64,000 bases of DNA from Dorea sp. AM10-31 (GTDB lineage: Bacteria; Bacillota; Clostridia; Lachnospirales; Lachnospiraceae). Location of the stretch: assembly GCF_003435815.1 (NCBI RefSeq), contig NZ_QTUV01000009.1, forward strand, positions 1-64,000, given 5' to 3'. Positions 58,264 to 64,000 of the stretch are shown here, in pieces; the first letter of the stretch is position 1, and the number at the start of each line of letters is the position of its first letter. Position numbers and translations under genes: made by a program. The notes under the pieces were generated by a model. That model was not told the DNA's origin and did no database searches. It was given only the letters and a program-made list of their open reading frames with translations.

Positions 58264-58507
58264 GGGACAGCGCCAATTTTATGGCAGAAAGTCAACGCCG
58301 GTGAAGTCCTTTACATCCGTTGCCGTTCCTGGCAGGAGGCGACTTCTTATGAACTATCTGTAAAGAAAACAGAGAAGAAGCTGGATACCACAAATTATGA
58401 GCACGCCAAAGCTGTGCGCAGTACAACAAAGGTGAGTCGGGATGTAAATTTTGTATGTGATTTCTATAAAATTTACATCTTGACTTTCTTTTTTTGATAT
58501 GTTATAA
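58264..58507 (+). pseudogene. Possible gene fragment without a start
   Basis: A frame open from 58264 to the stop at 58505-58507 reads VNAGEVLYIRCRSWQEATSYELSVKKTEK, which resembles the C-terminal strands of secreted PPC-like beta domains (VxAGxTxYIRxxS...YxLxV). There is no start codon with an RBS, and the last third runs through the second hairpin repeat, so it is at best a remnant. May be chance. Confidence 0.25.
58433..58492 (+). repeat. Hairpin repeat copy 2
   Basis: Second copy of the element at 58123, with arms AGTCGGGATGTAAATTTT and AAAATTTACATCTTGACT. The GTGAA/TTCAT pairing of copy 1 is replaced by GTAAA/TTTAC. Its right edge supplies the TTGACT -35 box of the ptsG leader promoter. 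Confidence 0.7.
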
Positions 58508-58596
58508 ATATGACATACATGGTGTGTAACTGAGTAAGCAGGCATTAACTGTGCATAAGTATTTTGATATTTATGTAGGGGTAATGTCTTTTTTTT
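58480..58596 (+). promoter_or_regulatory. ptsG leader: promoter, RAT antiterminator site and terminator
   Basis: TTGACT (58480-58485) and TATAAA (58503-58508) are 17 bp apart. A ribonucleic antiterminator (RAT) at 58521-58550 (starts GGTGTGTAACTGAG, ends AAGCAGGCATTAACT) matches the sac/bgl RAT pattern at about three quarters of positions. Its 3' half is the 5' arm of a terminator (58541-58558 with 58571-58588) followed by 8 T residues. Binding of a LicT/GlcT protein should stop the terminator forming and allow ptsG expression; such a protein is encoded at 62915. Confidence 0.83.
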
Positions 58597-58732
58597 GCTG
58601 TATATATGATACTTTGTTTTTCTTGCATAAACCTCTCTGAAAAGATGCCCACTCGCGCGAAGCGGGGAATTCTCCTATATAAATGTTAAAAACGGATACA
58701 CTATAACAAGAAACTAAAGGAGAAGAAAAACT

Positions 58733-60865
58733 ATGAAAGACAAAATTTTCGGAGTTTTGCAGAGAGTAGGAAGATCCTTCATGCTTCCGATCGCAATTCT
58801 TCCGGTAGCGGGACTGCTGCTCGGGCTTGGTGGATCGTTTACCAATGAAACAATGTTGAAAACGTATGGACTGATGAAGATTATGGGACCGGGTACGGTG
58901 CTGAACTTGATCCTGCAGGTTATGAGTGCAGCTGGAAATATTATTTTCACGAATCTGCCGGTGATTTTTGCAATGGGTGTTGCAATCGGTATGGCAAAGA
59001 AAGAGAAAGAAGTTGCAGCACTTGCATCTGTAATCTCATTTTTTATCATGCACGCTTCCATCGGGGCGCTGATTACGGCAAACGGTGGAGCAGACGCGAT
59101 GTTAGAAGGAGCAGTTGCAGATGTATGTGGAATCACTTCCCTGCAGATGGGTGTGTTCGGTGGAATTATCGTAGGGCTTGGAGTTGCGGCGCTGCATAAC
59201 CGCTTTTATAAGATCGAACTTCCGCAGGTGTTATCATTCTTTGGCGGAACGAGATTTGTACCGATCATTTCCGGTCTGGTCTATGTAGGAGTCGGAATTT
59301 TAATGTTCTTTGTATGGCCGGTGATCCAGTCTGGTATTTACCACATCGGAGATCTTGTTTTGAAATCCGGATATGCAGGAACATGGGTTTACGGATTTAT
59401 GGAGCGTCTGCTGATCCCGTTTGGATTGCATCACGTATTCTACCTTCCATTCTGGCAGACCGGTGTAGGCGGAACATTAGAGGTGGCTGGAAAAACTATC
59501 GAAGGTGCGCAGAATATTTTCTTTGCACAGCTTGCAGATCCGTCTGTAAAACATTTTGCAGTATCTGCAACAAGATTTATGAGTGGAAAATTCCCGCTTA
59601 TGATCTTTGGATTGCCGGGAGCCGCGCTTGCAATGTATAAGACAGCAAAACCGGAAAAGAAGAAAGCAGTTGCAGGTTTATTATTATCCGCAGCATTGAC
59701 TTCTATGTTGACAGGAATTACAGAGCCATTGGAATTTACATTCTTATTTGTCGCACCGGTGCTGTATGGAATTCACTGCGTATTCGCAGGACTTGCTTAT
59801 ATGCTGATGCACGTCTTTAAAGTCGGTGTTGGAATGACATTCTCCGGTGGACTGATCGATATGTTCCTGTTTGGAATTTTACAGGGAAATGAAAAGACAA
59901 ACTGGATCTGGATCGTGATCGTCGGAGTTGGATATTTTATCGTTTATTATTTCTTGTTTAGTTTCCTAATCAAGAAAATGGATTTGAAAACACCGGGACG
60001 TGACGATGTGGAAGAAGTAAAGCTTTATACGAGAGCAGATGTCAACGCAAGAAAAGAAGGTGCAGCAGCAAATCCAGAGGATGCAGTATCAGAAGGAATT
60101 CTTGTAGGACTTGGTGGAAAGAAAAATATTTCTGACGTAGACTGCTGTGCGACAAGACTTCGCTGCACAGTTTATAAACCGGAGCTTGTACAGGATAGCA
60201 TTTTGAAAGCGACAGGAGCTTCCGGAGTGGTTCATAAAGGAAATGGAGTGCAGATCATTTACGGACCGAAAGTTACAGTGATCAAGTCAAACTTTGAAGA
60301 CTATTTAGAAACAGCACCGGACGAAGAAATCGTTCCGCAGGCAGAAGAAGTTGCTGTAACAAAAGAAGAAAATACAACTGCAGAAAATGAAACAAAAGAA
60401 GTAAAAGAGACAATTATCGTGTCCAGTCCGATCACAGGTCTGGCAGCCGACCTGTCTACTGCACCGGATGAAGGATTTGCCGGACGCATGATGGGAGATG
60501 GAGCAGTTGTGACACCGGAAAATGCACAGATTGTTGCGCCGGAGGACGGAGAAGTCGTGTTTGTATTTGATACGAAACATGCAATTGGATTTTTAACTGA
60601 CAGTGGCTTATCTTTATTGCTTCATATCGGAATTGATACAGTAAGCCTGAACGGTGAAGGCTTCCAGGTATTTGTAGAAAATGGACAGAAAGTGAAAAAG
60701 GGCGAAAAACTGATGGAAATTGATATTGATTTTCTGAAAGCACATGCCCCGTCTCTGTGTTCGCCGGTCCTTTGTACAGAACTGGAAGACAGTGATAAAG
60801 TAAGACTTCTGGCAGAAGGCGAGATCAAAGCAGGAGAACCATTATTTGCAATAGACAGATATTAA
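58733..60865 (+). CDS. ptsG: PTS EIICBA sugar transporter (glucose/GlcNAc family)
   Basis: 710 residues: EIIC membrane domain (1-415; about ten helices, HASIGALITANGG and GITEPLEFTFLF), EIIB (about 450-525) with phospho-Cys472 in DCCATRLRC, a Glu/Thr-rich linker, and EIIA (about 555-710) with active His631 in LLLHIGIDTV. Takes up and phosphorylates glucose or a related hexose. Substrate choice between glucose and GlcNAc is not certain. Followed by ptsH and ptsI. Confidence 0.9.
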   Translation: MKDKIFGVLQRVGRSFMLPIAILPVAGLLLGLGGSFTNETMLKTYGLMKIMGPGTVLNLILQVMSAAGNIIFTNLPVIFAMGVAIGMAKKEKEVAALASVISFFIMHASIGALITANGGADAMLEGAVADVCGITSLQMGVFGGIIVGLGVAALHNRFYKIELPQVLSFFGGTRFVPIISGLVYVGVGILMFFVWPVIQSGIYHIGDLVLKSGYAGTWVYGFMERLLIPFGLHHVFYLPFWQTGVGGTLEVAGKTIEGAQNIFFAQLADPSVKHFAVSATRFMSGKFPLMIFGLPGAALAMYKTAKPEKKKAVAGLLLSAALTSMLTGITEPLEFTFLFVAPVLYGIHCVFAGLAYMLMHVFKVGVGMTFSGGLIDMFLFGILQGNEKTNWIWIVIVGVGYFIVYYFLFSFLIKKMDLKTPGRDDVEEVKLYTRADVNARKEGAAANPEDAVSEGILVGLGGKKNISDVDCCATRLRCTVYKPELVQDSILKATGASGVVHKGNGVQIIYGPKVTVIKSNFEDYLETAPDEEIVPQAEEVAVTKEENTTAENETKEVKETIIVSSPITGLAADLSTAPDEGFAGRMMGDGAVVTPENAQIVAPEDGEVVFVFDTKHAIGFLTDSGLSLLLHIGIDTVSLNGEGFQVFVENGQKVKKGEKLMEIDIDFLKAHAPSLCSPVLCTELEDSDKVRLLAEGEIKAGEPLFAIDRY

Positions 60866-60924
60866 GAAACCCGTTGGAGGATCCAACATTATATAAAGAA
60901 AAATGAAAAAAGGAGATTAAACAA

Positions 60925-61182
60925 ATGAAAGAATTTATGTACACAGTAAAAGACGAACAGGGAATCCATGCAAGACCGGCAGGAATGCTTGCGAAAGAGG
61001 CAAAAAAATACGAAAGTAAGATTACGATTTACAAAGATGAAAAATCTGCAGAAGTTACAAGATTGATGGCTTTAATGGCACTGGGAATCAAATGCGGACA
61101 GGAAGTACGTGTGACAGCAGAAGGACCGGATGAAGAAGCGGCAGCAGATGGAATCAAAGCATTTTTGGAGGCAAATCTGTAA
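60925..61182 (+). CDS. ptsH: HPr phosphocarrier, Ser46 position is Arg
   Basis: 85 residues. His15 in GIHARPAG accepts phosphate from Enzyme I. Where HPr kinase normally targets Ser46 (LKSIMGVMSLG in Bacillus), this protein reads VTRLMALMALG with Arg46 next to Thr45. HPr(Ser-P)-based catabolite repression through this protein is therefore not expected unless Thr45 is used. Located 60 nt after ptsG. Confidence 0.93.
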   Translation: MKEFMYTVKDEQGIHARPAGMLAKEAKKYESKITIYKDEKSAEVTRLMALMALGIKCGQEVRVTAEGPDEEAAADGIKAFLEANL

Positions 61183-61230
61183 AAGTTTGCAGAATGCAAA
61201 AGAGTGGAAAATATCGTTGAGGTAAAAACT

Positions 61231-62868
61231 ATGGCACAGGAATATAAAGGAAAACCGGTATTCAAGGGCATTGCCCTTGGACCGGTTACAGTCCTTAAAA
61301 AACAGGATGTACAGGTAAAAAGAGAAAAAGCAGGGGATCCGGAATCGGAGATTAAAAAAGTAGAAGAAGCAGTTGAGACATCGAAAGAACAGCTTCAGCA
61401 TTTATATGAAAAAGCATTAAGTGAGGTTGGTGAAGCGAGTGCGGCAATTTTTGAAGTGCATCAGATGATGCTGGAAGATGAAGATTATCAGGATGCCATC
61501 CGCAATATGATCCGTACAGAAAGAGTCAGTGCTTCTTATGCCGTCGCAGTGACAGGTGATAATTTTGCAGAGATGTTTGCGGCAATGGATGATGATTACA
61601 TGCAAGCAAGAGCTGCGGATGTCAAAGATATTTCTAATCGTCTGGTTGAGAATTTAAATGGAAACAGCATAGGAATGGAAGCAGGAGAGGAAGCATCTAT
61701 TATTGTTGCAGATGATCTTACGCCGAGTGAGACCGTGCAGTTGGATAAGGAGAAAATTCTTGGATTTGTAACTGTACATGGCTCTTCCAATTCCCATACG
61801 GCAATTCTTGCGAGAATGATGAATATTCCGGCAATGATCGGAACAGAAATGGATCTGGATAAACTGGAAAATGGAATGACCGCTGTCCTGGATGCGTTTG
61901 CAGGAACATTTATCACAGAGCCGACAGAAGAACAGTGTGCGGCTGCAAAGGAAAAGATGCAGGAGGAAGAGGAAAAAGAAGCACTTCTGCAAAAATACAA
62001 AGGAAAAGAAACCTGTACGAAAAATGGAAAAAAAGTACATCTGTATGCAAATATCGGAAACGTGGGCGATATTCCTTCCGTACTGGAAAATGATGCAGAA
62101 GGTGTGGGCCTGTTCCGGAGTGAGTTTTTGTATCTGGGAAGAGAAGATTTTCCGACGGAGGAAGAGCAGTTTCGTGCATACCGTCAGGTATTACAGACAA
62201 TGGCGGGAAAGAAAGTGATTATCCGTACACTGGACATTGGAGCAGATAAACAGGTGGATTATTTTGGACTGGGTGAAGAAGAAAACCCGGCAATGGGATA
62301 TCGTGCCATCCGTATCTGCCTGAAACAGCCGGAAATCTTCAAAACACAGCTTCGTGCACTTCTTCGCGCAGCGGTATATGGGAACTTGTCTGTGATGTAT
62401 CCAATGATTACATCGGAAGAGGAAGTTGCCAAAATCCAGAAAATTGTAAAAGAAGTAGAAAACGAATTGACAAAAAAGGGAGTTCCATATCAGATTCCGG
62501 AACAGGGAATTATGATTGAAACACCGGCAGCAGTGATGGTCAGCGACGAACTGGCGCAGATGGTTGATTTCTTCAGTATCGGAACGAATGATCTGACGCA
62601 GTATACGATGGCAATCGACCGTCAGAATGCAAAGCTGGATGATTTTTATAATGCCCATCACAAGGCAATTATCCGTATGATCCGAATGGTGACAGAAAAT
62701 GCGCACAAACATGGAAAATGGGTTGGAATCTGCGGTGAGCTTGGCGCAGATCTGGAATTGACGGATACTTTTATGGAAATTGGCGTGGATGAACTTTCCG
62801 TAGCACCGTCTATGGTGTTAAAACTTCGAAAACAGATTTGTGAATATGAAGGATATATGTTAGACTAG
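61231..62868 (+). CDS. ptsI: PTS Enzyme I (phosphoenolpyruvate-protein phosphotransferase)
   Basis: 545 residues. Active His189 in SSNSHTAILAR (same number as in E. coli), an alpha-helical HPr-binding region before it, and the C-terminal PEP-binding barrel (GLFRSEFLYL, MGYRAIRICL, SIGTNDLTQYT, and CGELGAD with the catalytic Cys). ATG 61231 follows TTGAGGT; an upstream GTG at 61204 lacks an RBS. Confidence 0.96.
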   Translation: MAQEYKGKPVFKGIALGPVTVLKKQDVQVKREKAGDPESEIKKVEEAVETSKEQLQHLYEKALSEVGEASAAIFEVHQMMLEDEDYQDAIRNMIRTERVSASYAVAVTGDNFAEMFAAMDDDYMQARAADVKDISNRLVENLNGNSIGMEAGEEASIIVADDLTPSETVQLDKEKILGFVTVHGSSNSHTAILARMMNIPAMIGTEMDLDKLENGMTAVLDAFAGTFITEPTEEQCAAAKEKMQEEEEKEALLQKYKGKETCTKNGKKVHLYANIGNVGDIPSVLENDAEGVGLFRSEFLYLGREDFPTEEEQFRAYRQVLQTMAGKKVIIRTLDIGADKQVDYFGLGEEENPAMGYRAIRICLKQPEIFKTQLRALLRAAVYGNLSVMYPMITSEEEVAKIQKIVKEVENELTKKGVPYQIPEQGIMIETPAAVMVSDELAQMVDFFSIGTNDLTQYTMAIDRQNAKLDDFYNAHHKAIIRMIRMVTENAHKHGKWVGICGELGADLELTDTFMEIGVDELSVAPSMVLKLRKQICEYEGYMLD

Positions 62869-62914
62869 GAATAGTGAAGGAAATCTGTCAAAGGCAGATA
62901 AAGGTGGGGAAAAC

Positions 62915-63748
62915 ATGTATCGTATTAGCAAAGTGTTAAATCACAATGGTGTGATCGTAATTGACCTGAATGATCAGAAAGAATATGTTCTACTCGGGAA
63001 GGGAGCAGGATTTGGAAGAAAAATCGGTGAACGGATGGAGAAACCGGAAACCTGCACCGTTTATTCCCTGCAGGAAACATCTTCTAAAGGTGACGCGGCA
63101 GATTTGATCAAAAGTGTAGCACCGGAGTATTTTCAGATGGCGAATCAGATCCTGAATGCAGCGGAGGAACAATTTGGAAAAGTAGACAGAAGTATTTTAT
63201 TCCCGATGGCAGATCATATTGCATTTGCTGTAGAGCGAATTAAACGCGGTGAGCAGATATCGAATCCATTGACGGAAGATATACAGGCTTTATTTTACAG
63301 TGAATTTAAGATTGCCTGCATGCTGAAAGAGATGCTGAAAAAGGAAAAAAATATAGAGATCGATGATGATGAAGTCGGTTATGTGGCGCTTCATATTCAT
63401 TTTGCGTTGGAAGAGGAGTCGGTTTCTGTTTCGATGCAAATGGCGAGAGCTGTGCGAGAGTGTGTATCCCTGATTGAAGAAAAGAAAGGTATCCATATTA
63501 ATATTATTTCACTGAGTTATAACCGTCTTATGAATCATGTCAAATATATGGTGGCAAGAGCGCTTAACGGAGAATCTTTGAAAATTAACATGAATGATTA
63601 TGTAGAGTATAAGTTTCCAGAATCCTATGCACTGGCGAAGACTGTCTGTGAGCATATGAGCAAGGCACTCCGGGTAACTCTGGAAGATATGGAGATCGGT
63701 TATCTTGCCATGCACATTGAGCGTGTGAGCATGGGTGAGGAATCATAA
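62915..63748 (+). CDS. LicT/GlcT-type BglG-family transcription antiterminator
   Basis: 277 residues: N-terminal RNA-binding CAT domain (1-58; YRISKVLNHNGVIVIDLNDQKEYVLLGKGAGFGRKIG), then PRD1 (about 70-170, His in MADHIAFAV and VALHIHFAL) and PRD2 (about 175-277, His in LMNHVKYM and LAMHIERV). PRD phosphorylation by PTS proteins controls such factors. The RAT site at 58521 upstream of ptsG is the probable target, making the ptsG-ptsH-ptsI-antiterminator set a self-contained loop. Confidence 0.92.
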   Translation: MYRISKVLNHNGVIVIDLNDQKEYVLLGKGAGFGRKIGERMEKPETCTVYSLQETSSKGDAADLIKSVAPEYFQMANQILNAAEEQFGKVDRSILFPMADHIAFAVERIKRGEQISNPLTEDIQALFYSEFKIACMLKEMLKKEKNIEIDDDEVGYVALHIHFALEEESVSVSMQMARAVRECVSLIEEKKGIHINIISLSYNRLMNHVKYMVARALNGESLKINMNDYVEYKFPESYALAKTVCEHMSKALRVTLEDMEIGYLAMHIERVSMGEES

Positions 63749-63760
63749 TATAGGAATAAT

Positions 63761-63815
63761 AAAAAGCAGAAGGCAGCCTGTCCGGTGGGCAGGAAGTCCT
63801 TCTGCTTTTTGTTAT
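63761..63815 (+). terminator. Terminator of the PTS operon
   Basis: AAAAAGCAGAAGG (63761-63773) pairs with CCTTCTGCTTTTT; an inner GCCTGTCC...GGGCAGG stem lengthens it. After it, 63816-64000 holds no recognisable gene; TTGACA near 63878 may be a promoter for a gene beyond the window. Confidence 0.85.
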
Positions 63816-64000
63816 CTCGTCTCTGTTGCCATAGCAGCCGGAGAAAAGTGTCGGTGGCAGGAACTGTGGTGTGCTTGACAAACACAGGCAGGGATAGTAA
63901 GATTCATATGGATTAACAGAATGAAAATGGTCGTCTGTACAGATGCAGGAAAATACAGAAGCCCGAACAGATTTTGCAGTGGCTTATTATATTTTTCAAG

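Noticed and set aside
58354-58545. Minus-strand 63-codon frame in the adhE-ptsG gap
   Set aside because: It reads through the hairpin repeat and the ptsG leader; better explained by those elements.

Overview
The window looks like chromosome from a gut Lachnospiraceae bacterium (Ruminococcus gnavus / Mediterraneibacter / Dorea-like). This is inferred from the gene repertoire: A/V-type ATP synthase, trimeric [FeFe] hydrogenase, ECF nucleoside-type transporter, large Firmicutes SRP RNA, S-box riboswitch, AdhE with Rex-like sites, and clostridial promoter and RBS style. Nearly all genes are on the + strand; the SRP RNA is the clear exception.

Layout. 1-220: tRNA-Asn with promoter and terminator. 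220-8310: a visibly AT-rich accessory block beside the tRNA, with an agr-like two-component system (LytTR regulator plus GHKL kinase), a tandem LytTR-type operator, a broken agrB-like remnant, a BceB-type ABC permease split by a -1 shift at an A-AAA-AAA slippery site, its ATPase, and an ABC exporter. 8517-14380: nucleoside operon (Crp-like regulator, uridine phosphorylase-like enzyme, ECF S, T, A, A', phosphopentomutase). 14500-18000: MalY/PatB-type lyase, then a LexA-controlled Y-family polymerase with a YolD-like partner. 18025-18283: a perfect promoter, structured non-coding transcript and terminator of unknown identity. 18450-28023: XRE/acidic-repeat protein, dGTPase, unknown protein, TadA, SRP RNA, B12-radical SAM protein, 33-residue membrane peptide, VanW protein, AIR-synthase-like protein, TrmL.

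28179-36809: nine-gene A/V-type ATP synthase operon whose rotor subunit carries the Na+-type ligand set. 36908-42073: LysR regulator and hydABC (electron-bifurcating-type [FeFe] hydrogenase) behind a perfect palindromic operator. 42152-55271: housekeeping genes (aroK, murA, SAM riboswitch-metK, histidine kinase/regulator, rRNA/tRNA methylase, NfeD/SPFH pair, argF, birA, coaX, dusB). 55355-58092: adhE with Rex-type operator. 58093-63815: PTS locus in which ptsG is preceded by a complete promoter-RAT-terminator leader and followed by ptsH, ptsI and the LicT/GlcT-type antiterminator gene expected to read that leader.

The genes suggest fermentation with redox-controlled ethanol and H2 output, PTS sugar uptake under antitermination, nucleoside salvage and a probable sodium-coupled V-ATPase. 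The least explained items are the ncRNA at 18060, the split permease in the decayed agr locus, the intergenic hairpin repeats, and an HPr with Arg where the regulatory Ser46 should be.
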